Both the position numbers and the translations under genes were made by a program. DNA of 64,000 nucleotides, taken from Microcebus murinus. Taxonomy: Eukaryota; Chordata; Mammalia; Primates; Cheirogaleidae. Of the stretch, positions 37,633 through 50,056 are shown in pieces; positions within the stretch are counted from its first letter, which is position 1; each line of letters starts with the position of its first letter. The DNA lies in NCBI RefSeq assembly GCF_040939455.1, contig NC_134104.1:141148501-141212500 (forward strand), read 5' to 3'. The notes beneath the pieces were generated by a model, which had not been told where the DNA came from, made no database searches, and saw nothing but the letters and a program-made list of their open reading frames with translations.

Positions 37633-38935
37633 ATTCCATTTTGTTGGCTAGACAACCCCTAGGAATTCATTCCTTCATATATAAACACTGAATACTTCTA
37701 AAACATTGGGAACTATTAAGACACCTTCGTGATTATGTGTATGATACATTTTGTACTCTTGCGAAAAATATAAACTAATTAATAAGACATGGAGAGCCAT
37801 AGTACCATATGAGGCCACATGTCACTTATTTCATGCAGAAAATATGGACTATCCTCTAAGTATGCACAATGGAAACCCAGAGATGGGGAAGAAGTGATCA
37901 CAGCTTCAAGATCAGGAGAATCTTGGAGTGTGTCTTATGGTGCTGAGTTTTAGAGGGTAGATAAGGTTATCAAACAAAAAGTTGGAAGTAGAGGGCTCAT
38001 CAACTGGGGGAAATAGTATGAGTGGTTGAATGTGTAAGGTTTAGAAAATAAATGATCAGATCAGTGGGTCATTCTGTTCTTCTATAATGGATACAAATCT
38101 TAGGGAACATGTTCCAGTATGCAAAAAAAATGACATATTTTTTTCTGCATAATTTCCTATATAATTGTTCTTGCAAGGCTTCCTTCCTCTGAGGTGGTGG
38201 CAATGTAATCTTAGTCAAATTGAGTGTCCTTCTCTTCACTCCTTCTCCCTCAAGTTACATCTAAGTTCCAGGAGCCTTTTGGGGAATTTGATAGGGCTCC
38301 TAACCCTAACCATCATTTAATTATCTGATACCTGGGTTTTCAAGCATAGGCAGATCACTGCTGAGTTGTTTCTCCTTCCTCTACTCAAGGTGCCTTTAGG
38401 TCCCACTGTACTTTCTGCTCCTCCCATGTTACACTAGATCATGATATGCTCTGGGAGTTGGCTCCCATGTTCTGCCCAAGGACAGGCAAGGTGCAAGGTC
38501 TCACTTCTCTTTAAACTCCTATTGTTTCACTTTCCTCTCTCCTTTTCCCTCCACGTGTAGAATCACTTTTAGTAACAAGACAGGAGTTGGTGCACACATT
38601 ATTCAGTGTTTTCCCCCTCTCAAACATTGTCTATATACTGAGCCTTTTCCATTCTTTAAGGGTTTTAAAACTACAAATTGAAGGAGAGACATCCTGCTCT
38701 CTTTGTGCTGTCATAGCTTGAAATGCAGGAGTGAAAGAATAAAAAAAAAAGAAAACAGGGCAGGGAATAAAGTGAGGCAAATGAGGCGTCTACAAAACAA
38801 AATGGAAGGGAGCAGTCATTCTCAGGATCATATAAATACAGAAGCTTGAAAACGAGCACCTGCTGAATTTTGTGCCCTAGACACCTCACGTGCTTCAGCC
38901 TAATCCCAGATTTGGAAGGAAATACCAAGTATCAC
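37633..38935. other. No recognised feature
   Basis: Intergenic sequence without a supported gene or clear repeat. Confidence 0.4.
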
Positions 38936-38939
38936 CAAA

Positions 38940-39260
38940 AATAAAGCAGTTAATAAAAATTTTAGCCAAACAGACAAAAGAATAAAAGAAGTATCAACAG
39001 TGGTTATTGCTTCACAGTGGATTACGGGTGATATCTGTATTCTTTATTCTATTCTACATTTTAACAATTTCCTCCAATAAAGATGTAATCATTTTATAAT
39101 TAGAAATAAATCTATATAAAATAAAAATGATTATAGCAAAATATTGACAATTAGGGAAGTTAGGCGAAGTGTATATGGGAACTCTTTGCACTATTCTCAC
39201 AATTTTTCTGCAAGTTTGAAATTATTTCTAATTAAGACATTTTAAAGTCATAAAAAAATC
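38940..39260 (+). mobile_element. L1-like 3' end fragments
   Basis: GGAACTCTTTGCACTATTCT, CACAATTTTTCTGCAAGTTT and GAAATTATTTCTAATTAAGA resemble an old L1 3' end. The preceding part (TACATTTTAACAATTTCCTC) may be a second one. Confidence 0.45.
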
Positions 39261-39941
39261 AAAATCTTTATTAAAAATTTTAAAAAATGTATTTAAAAAG
39301 TTAAAACCCCAGTGGTCCAAAATATGTTGGAGACTAGCCTGAAATATTTATGCCTCATATTTCAACATAGTTTCTCAAACCCTACATATATGTGCTACTT
39401 GGTGGCTGTTTGCACACGTGGATCACCAAATTTAGGAAACTTTCTTGAAAGACTCATTTCAAGAATCTTTCAAGAAGATTTCTTGATCTTTTTATAACTA
39501 TTTTTATAACTACTCATTTTTATAATGAATAGTTGTAAGGGTTGATATGTGTGAAGCAGATGACATTATTTGAAGACTCTCACAGAGGAACCTCAGTGCT
39601 CTGTGCTCCTTAAGCTTTAGATCAAGTTCTATACCCAGCAGCATTTTTATTGCATGGTTTATTTTCTAGTGTGACATCTGCAAAAGGAAGTGACTGTAAG
39701 CTCCACTCTAGATCACTGGGATTGGTAGCATGTTTTGGGTGTCTCTGTTACTTATTCCTAGATATTATGATCAAATGTGAACCCTAAAATTATTGAGCAA
39801 TTTCACACTGACACCATTTCCAGCACTATGTGAAATCAATGAACATATACCCCACACTAGAAAGGTAAGTATTTCAACTTGGGAGAAAGAAAAAATGGAT
39901 TCCTAATCTGCTCTTTGGTTGCTTTGTGCCCTAGATTTCTT

Positions 39942-40162
39942 TTTTAATTTTTCTTTCTTTCTTTTTTTTTTTTTTTTTTTGAGACAGAGTCTCACTCTGT
40001 TGCCTGGGCTAGAGTGCTGTGGCATCAGTCTAGCTCACAGCAACCTCAAACTCCTGGGCTTAAGTGATCCTCCTGCCTCAGCCTCCCGAGCAGCTGGGAC
40101 TACAGGCATGCACCACCATGCCCAACTAATTTATATATATATATATATACATATATGTCTAT

Positions 40163-40204
<42 letters not shown>

Positions 40205-40353
40205 TAGTTGTCCAGCTAATTTCTTTCTATTTTTTAGTAGAGACAGGGTTTCGTTCTTGCTCAGACTGGTCTTGAACTCCTGACCTCGAGCTATTCTCCC
40301 GTCTCGGCTTCCCAGAGTGCTAGGATTACAGGCATGAGCAAACCACACCCGAC
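39942..40353 (-). mobile_element. AluL-like, antisense, with internal AT/AC expansion
   Basis: Reverse-complement Alu from a T-rich tail to CAAACCACACCCGACC. CTAGATTTCTT flanks both sides (39931-39941 and 40354-40364). The middle region has grown into (AT)n-(AC)n-(AT)n at 40131-40204. Confidence 0.92.
40131..40204. repeat. (AT)n(AC)n(AT)n microsatellite inside Alu
   Basis: TTTATATATATATATATATA, then an (AC) run of about eleven units, then a second (AT) run, at the position of the AluL middle A/T word. Confidence 0.96.
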
Positions 40354-40835
40354 CTAGATTTCTTAATGTTCAGGTATAATGTTTAGAGGTGGTTTATAAA
40401 TATGCCCCATACTATGCAATCAATTTATGTCTGTGATGTGTACAGAAAATTATTCATTGCTAATAAAGGATTGAATTCTCAGAAACTGATCTTCTCAATT
40501 TGACCTTCTTGAAGAACTGTGTCCTCAATATCAAAAATCATAATATGTTTGCTATGTGAAAACTAGTGAAGACTGTAAATGTATCACTGACGTGTGCCAC
40601 TTGATCAAGCCACGTGAAAGCTGGCATTATGAATAACATACAGAAATGTGTTCAGGGTATCCCTCATTAAAAAGATTAATATGAGCACTTCTTCCTTCAT
40701 ATCAATGCTCTGGTGGGGAAACTCAATCATATTTGCTGCCCCCCCTTTTTATCATATTATGGGGGTACAAGTATTAAGGTATACATATTTGCTGCCCTTT
40801 ATCCCTCCTTTTTCTTTTATTTTACATATTTTAAG

Positions 40836-40956
40836 TTTTTTTAGATGAGATCTGGCTATGTTGCCCAGGCTGGCCTTTATCTCCTGCACTCAAGCAGTCT
40901 TCCTGCCTCAAACTTTTAAGTAGCTTGGACTACAGGCACACAACACCATGCCTCCC
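40836..40956 (-). mobile_element. Alu monomer-like fragment, antisense
   Basis: GGCTATGTTGCCCAGGCTGG, TCTTCCTGCCTCAAACTTTT and CACAACACCATGCC, an old single arm. Confidence 0.68.
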
Positions 40957-40977
40957 CTCCCCTCTTTGAAATAGACT

Positions 40978-41305
40978 TTTTTTCCACCAGCTTTATTGAG
41001 GTATAATTTATAAATAAAAATTGAATACATTTATGTTGTACAACATGATGTTTTGGTATATGTATACATTGTGAAATAGTTACCACAATCAAGCATCGCC
41101 TGACATAGCTATTTTTTTTTTTGCATGTGGTGAGAGTATTTAAGATATATTTCTTAGTAAATTTTAGTTATACTATATTGTATTATAGTCACTATGTTGT
41201 ATAATAGGCCTCCAAAATTTATTCATCCTGTCTAATTGAAATTTTGTACCCTTTAACCAGCAGGGGCTGGGCAGGGGGAATGGGGAAATGTGGTAAAAAA
41301 AAATG
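40978..41305 (-). mobile_element. L1 3' end, antisense
   Basis: CCAGCTTTATTGAGGTATAA, TTGGTATATGTATACATTGT, GAAATAGTTACCACAATCAA and TAATTGAAATTTTGTACCCT are the antisense 3' landmarks of L1MA/MB-type elements. Confidence 0.85.
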
Positions 41306-41369
41306 CACTTTATTTTTTAGAGAAGTTTTAGGTTCACAGCAAAATTAAACAAAAACTACACAGAATTCC

Positions 41370-41498
41370 TACAGCTACTGGGGAGGCTGAGGCAGAAGGA
41401 TTGCTTGAGCCTGGGAGTTTGAGGTTGCTGTGAGCTAGGCTGATGCCACAGCACTCTAGCCTGGGCAACAGCGTGAGACTCTGTCTCAAAAAAAACAC
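41370..41498 (+). mobile_element. AluL right arm only, sense (5'-truncated)
   Basis: Starts at CAGCTACTGGGGAGGCTGAG and runs through the AluL right arm to an A tail. Likely a 5'-truncated insertion in L1. Confidence 0.82.
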
Positions 41499-42205
41499 AA
41501 CTGTATATATTGAAGGTGTACCATGTCATGTTTGGATATATGTATACATTGTAAAATGATTACCACTATCAACAACTACCCAACACATGCACAGCCTCCC
41601 CAACTATCAACACCTCCCAGAAGAGTGGTACATTTGTTATGATCAATGAACCTACATTGACAAATCATTAGCACCCAAAGTCCATAGTTTAAGATTCACT
41701 CTTAGTGTCGTACATTTTGACAAATGTATAATGGCATGCATCCAACATTATATTACCATACAATATCATTTTGTTACTGACCTCCAAGTGGAGGTTTTTC
41801 CAACTTATTGGTGATCATGGGGACAAAAGAGTTTCAGAATGCACCACATAAGCCAAGCAAGGGACAGCTTTTTATTGAAAGCAAAAGTACACTCTCAGGG
41901 GGAGAGTGGGCAGGCTTGAAAGAGAACAGGGCACAGAGAGGAAGTGTTTATTGGTCTTTTGAAGGCTTACTAGTTGAGGGGAGGAGTATTCAAGGCTAAG
42001 GCATTGGCTTTTACTAAGAGTTTGGGTAGTAATTCCCAGAATTAGGTTCCCTCCCATTTTCATACTTTATATGGTTGTTCTGGAAATGTCATGGTGATTT
42101 TAAAGACAGAGAAATTATAAAACCACAATGTAAATGTTATTATAATTAGCCAAAGTTCATGTAAGGTGGCAGAGACAGCTGAGAAGCTGGTTGAAGTTGG
42201 TTCTT

Positions 42206-42572
<367 letters not shown>

Positions 42573-42927
42573 TGAAGCTGGTTCTTGTCTGTGGTTATCA
42601 GCCCCTTTAGTAAGCTTCTGCATGAGGACTGTTTAACATCTGCACCCAATCTGCAAGCCCCTGCATCTGGTCTTAGCCCTGTTTCCTAGTCTCCTACTCT
42701 AACATTTTCATGGCTAAAAATCTTCTGTGATTCACCTATTCATCATCTCTCTCCACTAACTCCTGGCAACCACCGATCTGTTTACTGTATCCATACTTTT
42801 ACTTTTTCCAGACTGTCATATAGTTGGAATCATGCACTATGTAGCCTTTTCAGATTGGCTTCTTTCCCTTATTAATATGTATTTAAGTTTCTTCCATGTC
42901 TTTTCATGGCTTTATAGCTCATTCTTT

Positions 42928-43245
42928 CTTTAAGACAGAGACTCACTTTGTTGCCCAGGCTAGAGTGCCGTGGCGTTAGCCTAGCTCACGCAACCTCAAA
43001 CTCCTGGGCTCAAGCAATCCTTCTGTCTTAGCCTCCTGAGTAGTTGGGACTACAGGTATGCGCCACCATGCCTGGCTAATTTTTTCTATATATTTTTAGT
43101 TGGCCAATTAATTTACTTCTATTTATAGTAGAGATGGGGGTCTCACTCTTGCTCAGGCTGGTTTCAAACTCCTGATCTTGAGCAATCCGCCCGCCTCAGC
43201 TTCCCAGAGTGCTAGGGTTACAGGCATGAGCCACCACGCCCGGCC
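42928..43245 (-). mobile_element. AluL, antisense, nested in L1
   Basis: Reverse-complement AluL ending GCCACCACGCCCGGCC. A perfect 13-bp duplication of the L1 target, TAGCTCATTCTTT, flanks it (42915-42927 and 43246-43258). Confidence 0.96.
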
Positions 43246-44239
43246 TAGCTCATTCTTTTTAGTGCTGAATACTATTCCATTGTCTGGATGTACCACAGTT
43301 TACTTACTCATTCACCTACTGAAGGGCATCTTGGTTGCTGACAAGTTTTTGACAACTATTAATAAAGTTTCTATAAACATGAATGTGCAGATTTTATGTG
43401 GGCATAAGTTTTCAACTCCTTTGGGCAAATACCAAGGAGCATGATTGCTGGATCATTTGGTAAGAGCATGTTGAATTTTGTAAGAAACTGTCAAACTATC
43501 CTTCCAAGCTGCTGTCCCATTTTGCAATGAATGAGAGTTCCTCCTATTGCTTCACATCCTTGCCAGCATTTGGTGTTATGGGTGTTTGGGGCTTTGGCCA
43601 TTCTAATAGGTTTGTAGAAGTATCTCATTGTTCTTTTAATTTGCATTTCCCTAAAGACATATGATGTGGAGCAACTTTTCATATACTTATTTTCGATCTG
43701 TATTTCTTGTTTGGTAAGGTATCTGTTCAGACCTCTGGTCCATTTTCCCCAGATTTATCGACATATAAATGACAAATAAAAATTGTACATATCTAAGGTG
43801 TACCATGTCATGTTTGGATATGTGTATACATTGTAAAATGATTACCACTATCAAGCTAATTAACATATCCATCACCTCTCATAGCATTTTTGTTTGATTT
43901 TTTTTTGGTGAGAACATTTAAGATCTGATTCTTTAGGAAAGTTCAAGTGTGCAATATAGTATTGTTAATTATAGTCACCATGCTGTGTACCTTAGATTTC
44001 CAGAACTTATTTCTCCTGCATAAATAAATTTCTGTACCCTTTGACCAACATCTCCCCATTTCCCCCAACTCCCAGCCACTGGCAAACACCATTCTATTCT
44101 CTGCTTCTGAGTTTGATTTTTTAGATTCCACATAAAAGTGAGATCATGCAATATTTATTTTTCTGTGACTAGCTTATTTCACTTAGCATAATGTCCTCCA
44201 GGTTCATCCATATTGTTGCAAATGATAGGATTTCCTTCC

Positions 44240-44650
44240 TTTTTTGGGGGAGGTGGACAGTCTCACTCTGTTGCCCAGGCTATAGTGAGTGCCGTGATGT
44301 CAGCCTAGCTCACAGCAACCTCAAACTCCTGGGCTCAAGCGATCCTGCTGCCTCAGCCTCCCGAGTAGCTGGGACTACAGGCAAGCAACACCATGCCCGG
44401 CTAATTTTATATATATATATATATATATAATATATTATATATTATATAATATATATGATATTATATAATATAATAATATATATTATATTATATTATATAT
44501 ATATTTTTTAGTTGGCCAATTAATTTCTATTTTAGTAGAGATGGCGTCTCACTCTTGCTCAGGTTGGTTTCAAACTCCTGACCTTGAGTGATCCTCCGTC
44601 TCAGCCTCCCAGAGTGCTAGGATTACAGGCATGAGCCACCATGCCTGGCC
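44240..44650 (-). mobile_element. AluL, antisense, with long A/T expansion
   Basis: Reverse-complement AluL ending GAGCCACCATGCCTGGCC. The middle region has expanded to nearly 100 bp of mixed TA/TAATA words (44408-44506). No target duplication is apparent, and the L1 text on the left does not resume on the right. Confidence 0.9.
44408..44506. repeat. Expanded A/T microsatellite inside AluL
   Basis: TATATATATATATATATA followed by interspersed ATAATATATTATATATTA words with many self-complementary segments. Confidence 0.95.
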
Positions 44651-44898
44651 TACGGTGATTGATTTTCTATTTTCAACTGTCATTTTTTTTTTTTATATTT
44701 TTTAATTTTTTTATTTTTCCAACGTATTTAGCTATCAACTGTCATTTGATAAATCAATTTTACTAATAGTTCATTCTGGTCTTCAAGCATAATGTTTGTC
44801 ATTAACTTTGTTGGGTGGATTTATAGAGTTTTTGGCAATAATGTAATTTATTCCTGTTTTTGTTACCCAGGATGCAAATTTGAATGACGTTTTTCTAG

Positions 44899-45198
44899 GG
44901 TTTTTTTTTTGACACAGAGTCTCGTTCTATTGCCTGGGCTAGAGTGAGTGCCGTGGCATCAGTCTAGCTCACAGCAACCTCAAACTCCTGGGCTCAAGTA
45001 ATCCTCCTGCCCCTGCCTCCTGAGTAGCTGGAGCTATCGGCTGGAGCCACTACGGCCAGCTAATTTTTCTATTTTTAGTAGAGATGAGGTCTCACTCTTG
45101 CTCAGGCTGGTCTCGAACTCCTGACCTCAAGTGATCCTCCCTCCTGCCTCTGCCTCCCAGAGAGCTAGGATTACAGGTGTGGTCACTTTGCCAGGCCT
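44899..45198 (-). mobile_element. Alu, antisense
   Basis: Reverse-complement Alu with part of the AluL right arm but a short middle (TTTTTCTATTTTTAGTAGAG is near-complete). GTTTTTCTAG flanks it at 44889-44898 and 45199-45208. Confidence 0.9.
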
Positions 45199-45208
45199 GT
45201 TTTTCTAG

Positions 45209-45824
45209 TTTTGGTCTCTTCTATGTTTGTAACAAGATCCATGAGCTATACTGGAAGTCATTATTTTGCACTAACTCAAGAAAAAAACATAATATATTTT
45301 TAGCAGCAAGGTCATTGCTCCTTCTTTGAAAACAAAGCAACATTTTGATGAATTCATATGAGTCATTGACAAAGTTTCAAAACAGACTATATACTGTGGA
45401 CTAGGTACAAATGGATTGCTGAGCCCCTCCCAAAATGTTCAGATAGTCATAGTCATATTTTTTTAAATCTACTTTTATGTACCTTTCTATTTTATATTTG
45501 CTTTGGAGATCTGTGGCAACTAATCAGAAGATCCTTGCTGAAATCCACTCTTGTACGTTTTAAGTTCCCCTTCCCCCCAAAATAAAAAGTTTTAAGTCCC
45601 CTTAACTTCCAGTTTTCTCCTCCTCTCCAGAAAAGGTTTGGGGAAGAGATGAAAGTTAAAATTTGAGGACCAGCTGTGAACTACTGTTTTCAAGAAAGTC
45701 ACATAAAGATCTCATGACATCATTCTCAGAAAAATTAATTTCATTTTAATGTGACAAATTAAATATTTAATACTTGCACATGACTTCAAGAAAACTTTGT
45801 TTCAGAAATTATGCCAGGCTGGCA
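45209..45824. other. No recognised feature
   Basis: A/T-rich intergenic sequence with no supported gene or clear repeat. Confidence 0.4.
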
Positions 45825-45993
45825 GGCTGGCATGGTGGCTCATGCCTGTAATCCTAGCACTTCCGGAGGCCCAGCTGGGAGGACTGTTAGAGCCCAGGAG
45901 TTCATGGTTGCCATGAGCTATGAAGCCACTGCACTCTAGCCCGGGCAACACAGAAAGACCCTGTCTCCAAAAAAAAAAAAAAAAAAAAAAAAG
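45825..45993 (+). mobile_element. Monomeric Alu-related SINE, sense
   Basis: GGCTGGCATGGTGGCTCATG to a long A tail in one arm only (CATGAGCTATGAAGCCACTG in the second part). Either a free monomer or an Alu with its centre deleted. Confidence 0.75.
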
Positions 45994-46019
45994 AAAAGCC
46001 AAAATAGTCTGGCACATCC

Positions 46020-46600
46020 TCAAGAGGTAAACACAGAGTTACCAAGTGACTCAGTAATTCCACTTCTAGGTATATACTCAAAAGAAATAAAAATAAAAAT
46101 AGACAGAAACTTGTACACAGATTTCATAGCAGCATAATGCATGATAGCCAAAGATGGGAAAAACCCAGTGTCCATCAGCTGGTGAGTGGATAAACAAAGT
46201 ATGGTATAGTCACACAATGGGCTATTATTCATCCATAAAAAGAAATGACGTACTAATACATGTTATAACATGAATGAACCATGAAAACATACTAAGTGAA
46301 AGGAGCCATCACGAATGACTACATATTGTATGATTCCATTTGCATGGAATACCCAGAATAGGCACATCCATTGGACAGAATTAGATTTGTGGTTGCCTAT
46401 GGACTGGGAATTCTCTAGAGGGGGAATGGGGAGTGGCTGCTAAAGGATGTGGGATTTCTTTTGTGGTGATGGAAATGTGCTGAAATTAGATAGTGGTGAT
46501 GTTTGCACAACAGTGAATATACTGAAAGACATTGAACTGTATACATTAAATGGGTGACTTATGGTATGTAAAATAAATCTCAATAAAACTGGTATTTTCA
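46020..46600 (+). mobile_element. L1 3' end, sense
   Basis: AATTCCACTTCTAGGTATAT, CAGCATAATGCATGATAGCC, TACATATTGTATGATTCCAT, TTAGATAGTGGTGATGTTTG and TAAATCTCAATAAAACTG are old L1 3' words ending at the polyadenylation signal. Confidence 0.87.
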
Positions 46601-46948
46601 AAAATGTGCCAATTCTTTGTTTAATATTGCAACTAAAGAACAGAGAGGGACTTGCTCAAATTTGAGCTTTGAGGAAAGCTCAAATGAGTAATGGAGTTAT
46701 GATTGGATGTCATCCCTGCCAATTTTTACTTCCTTAAGTGAGGTTATATGAGGGGTTGCATCACCTGTCTCATTTGAAGCTGGCATCTGGTGAGAGGAAA
46801 ATCTCCCCTCCCCTAATGCTATTTCTTCAGAAAAGGTGGAGGATGAAATTCTGCTTAGACATCTCACAAGCAGGGAGCTGAGTTTATTTAAGAAAAGGAT
46901 TGAAACCAATGGGATATTATCTGAATGTTGTTCATTATGGTTGTCCAT

Positions 46949-47096
46949 AGAGCAGTTCTCAACCTTGACAGCACATTGGAATCACTTGAAGAGTTTTAAC
47001 AATACCAATGCCCATGTTGACCTCCAGAGATTCTGATTTACCTGGTCTGAGGGGTGGCCTGGAGATTGAAATTTTAGTGTAACCAATTCCCTTTAC
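46949..47096 (+). mobile_element. MER5-like (hAT-Charlie) fragment
   Basis: GCAGTTCTCAACCTTGACAG, CATTGGAATCACTTGAAGAG, GATTCTGATTTACCTGGTCT and GAGATTGAAATTTTAG follow the MER5A/B consensus. The right end is missing where the TA-flanked element begins. Confidence 0.8.
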
Positions 47097-47098
47097 TA

Positions 47099-47547
47099 TC
47101 GTGTTTCCCCGAAAATAAGACCTACCCATAAAATAAGCCCTAGCAGGATTTCTAAGCATTTGCGCAATATAAGCCCTATCTCGAAAATAAGACCTAGTGA
47201 TGGGCATGGCTACGCAGCATATCTGCACAACCCATGCATTTCGTCTGGGAGCGGTAAAGAAGACGAGCAGCCCTTCTCATCTGCCCCATGAGAGCTCTAT
47301 TGCTCGACATGAGAGATTGGGGCCAATGGTTCTAAAGAAAATAGAGTTGCAAGAAATTCAGGATGGAATTCTGGGTTTGGAGAGTTATGATGATTTTCCA
47401 GAAGAAGACGACTTAACTATATTTAAATAAATGTAGATTGTTGTACTGTACTTAAAAAAAATAACACATCCCCTGAAAATAAGCCCTAAGGTGTCTTCTT
47501 GAGGAAAAATAAATATAAGACCCTGTCTTATTTTCGGGAAAACACGG
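47099..47547. mobile_element. TA-flanked non-autonomous DNA transposon
   Basis: A 449-bp element flanked by TA (47097-47098 and 47548-47549). The left end is TCGTGTTTCCCCGAAAATAA and the right end, inverted, is CCGTGTTTTCCCGAAAATAA, a long near-perfect terminal inverted repeat. TA target choice points to the Tc1/mariner/pogo group. The motif AAATAAGNCCTA recurs in direct orientation near 47112, 47131, 47184 and 47476 with looser copies near 47168 and 47513. An internal frame (ATG 47200 to 47430) ends in an acidic stretch PEEDDLTIFK and could be a remnant of a transposase C-terminus (inference). I recognise the end sequence as recurrent in vertebrate genomes but cannot name the family. Confidence 0.8.
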
Positions 47548-47839
47548 TACATTCCCCCTTTTTTAAATACTCAGAGTGGTTTTTATTTTCCAAACTGATG
47601 CACACAGGAAAGAAACTATATCTACTCCAAACTCCTTTAAACAAGGCCCCTGTTCCCAATGTCTCAACATTGTGCTTATTGGTCTGGAGAGAAGTTTCTG
47701 GAATTCCGCCCCTGCTCCCAGAATTTGTACCTCAAGATAAACTAGCCAAAAGAGAAAAAGGCAAGTCATTTCACTCCTCTGGGCCTCAGTTTCCTCATCT
47801 ATAAAATGGGATGATATCATCTCTAGAGGACTGAATGAA

Positions 47840-48165
47840 TGGTGGCCTCCAAAAAGGTATGTTTAGGTCCTAATCCCTGGAACCTGTAAATATTACCTTA
47901 TTTGAAAAAAGGGTCTTTACAAATGTATTTAGGTTAGGGATTTTGAGATGAGATCACCTGGATTATCTAGGTGGACCCTAAATCCAATAGCAAGTGCTCT
48001 TATAAGACAGACACACATTGTCTAAGTAAGTATCCAGAAAAATAAAAAGGGACACAGAGAGGAATATACAGAAAAGAGGAGGAGTAATGTGACCACAAAG
48101 ACAGAGATTGGAGTGATGAGGCCACAAACCAAAGAATGCTGACAGCTACCAGAAATTGAGAATGT
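47840..48165 (+). mobile_element. MLT1 (MaLR) LTR, 3' truncated
   Basis: ATGGTGGCCTCCAAAAAGGT, CCTAATCCCTGGAACCTGTA, GGGTCTTTACAAATGTATTT and GCCACAAACCAAAGAATGCT in MLT1 order. It ends before the 3' third. A short antisense MIR-like phrase (CTCAGTTTCCTCATCTATAA) lies just before it at 47786-47805. Confidence 0.85.
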
Positions 48166-48199
48166 GTTTTTCTTATACTTCCATTTTCCTATCCTCACT

Positions 48200-49420
48200 T
48201 TCACTTTCTCTCATTCTATTTTTCCAATATATTTAGATTACAATTTGCAATTAGCTCAACATTTATGATTATTTTATTATGGATCATGTAACTATTGTTT
48301 ACTTCTGAGCCATATAGAAAATTGTGGTTAAATCTCCTTTCTTGTCCAACTTTTTGTTCATGCAATCTGTGAATATATAATTGCCTTGTATTTTGTTTGT
48401 TTAATATTTTATATACTTATCATTAACTCATTCTCAAAATCTTCATCAGAATGCTATAACTTCTCCTGATGACTGTAAACACAATGCAGTTGTTTTCCTC
48501 GAAGGCATCCTTCCTAGAGCTCTTTGTCCTGGTCCAAGCTAAGCTGGTTGCTTTCTGAGTGGGCTATACAGCTATCTTGTGACTTCATTTTTCCATAATT
48601 CAAGGAATTCCCTTCTCCTGTCTCGTGTTTCTTGGATCCTATAGTTTTCTCTTTCTTGGTTTATATATGTCTTATGAAGCATATCTTCCACTGGAAGATA
48701 AATTATTTAAGACCTGGCATTTCCGATTTTGTATTAATCAACCTTCATACTTGAGTGATTTGGCTATAGAATTCTGTGTTGTAAATAATTTTTTCTCTTA
48801 CATTTTAGAAGGCATTGTTCATAGATCTTCTGGATTTTAGTGTTTTTGTTGAGAAGTTTTAGAATGTTTTATTTATTTCAGTTGTAGTAATATTTCAGGA
48901 TGATGTATCTTGAAATGGTTATTTGTAATTTATTTTTCCAGGCACTCATTAACCTTTGAAAAATGGAAATTCATGTCCTTTCAGTAAGGGAGGTTTTGTC
49001 TTATTTCTTTGAAAAATATCTCACCATTATTTACTCTGTTTTCTCTTTCTGGTTCTCATTATTTGTTGGATGTTAGACTCCTGGACTAGTTACACTCACT
49101 AATTTCATATCTTTTTTTCTTCTATTTCCCATATCTTTGATTTTTTTCTACTTTCTAGGAGGCTTCCTCTATTTTAGTTTCCAAACTTTCTGTTGAATTT
49201 AAAAAAAAATTTGGCTGTCATATTTTTAATTCCAAAGAGCTCTTTCTAATTCTCTTAATTTGTTTTTAAGAAATCTCTTTTTGTGTCTTAGATGTAATGT
49301 CTTCTCTTAACTCTCCAAAGGTTCGTACATATTTTTTTCCTGTTCCCTGAACATTTTGTTTACTCTTTCTTTTTTTCATCTCTGTCGTTCATGATAGCGT
49401 TTCCTCAAATGTTTATTTAA
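48200..49420 (-). mobile_element. L1 (L1ME-like) 5' region, antisense
   Basis: T-rich plus strand with TCTGGATTTTAGTGTTTTTG, ATTTCAGGATGATGTATCTT, TTTTCTCTTTCTGGTTCTCA, TTGTTGGATGTTAGACTCCT and TTAATTCCAAAGAGCTCTTT in the order of antisense old L1 5'/ORF1-side sequence. The start is uncertain. Confidence 0.6.
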
Positions 49421-49612
49421 AATGACATTAACAAAAATTTATTGGAAGCTTTATAAAGCTTTGTGTACGTGAGTCAGATGACTAAGGACCTGGATGTTTG
49501 GGGCTTCCCAATGGGGCATACCAAATGTCAGTATCTGCAGAGTTTTTTTTTTGTTGTTGTTGTTCTCTAAACTTGGTCAATTTTCCTGGAGAGTAATTTT
49601 CCAAGCTCCTGT

Positions 49613-50056
49613 CTGGGATATGGTTATGGGTTGAATTGTGTCCTCCAAAAAGATATGTTGAAGTCCTCACACTTCAGAATGTGACCTTATTTGGAAATAG
49701 GTCATTGCAGATGTAATTATTAAGATGAGGTCATACTGGAGTAGAGTGAGCCTTTAATCCAACGTGATGGTGTCCTTATCGGAAGGAGAAGAGACAGAGA
49801 TGCATACAGGAAGAAGATGGCTATGTGAGGATGGAGGCAGAGATTTGAGTGATACATCTACAAGCCAAGGAACACTTTGGTTACCAAAAGCTGCAAGAGG
49901 CAAGGAAAGATCCTAAGAGCTTCAGAGAAAGCTTGGCCCTGCCAACTCTTTGATTTTGAACTTCTAGCCTCCAGAACTGGGGGACAATAAATGTCTGTTG
50001 TTTTAAGCCACCCAGTATGTGGTACTTTGTTGCAATAGCTCTAGGAAACTAATAAA
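49613..50056 (+). mobile_element. MLT1 (MaLR) LTR, nearly complete
   Basis: GGGTTGAATTGTGTCCTCCA, AGATATGTTGAAGTCCTCAC, GAATGTGACCTTATTTGGAA, CTACAAGCCAAGGAACAC, CTAGCCTCCAGAACTGG and TAGGAAACTAATAAA. Among the best preserved MaLR copies in the window. Confidence 0.92.
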
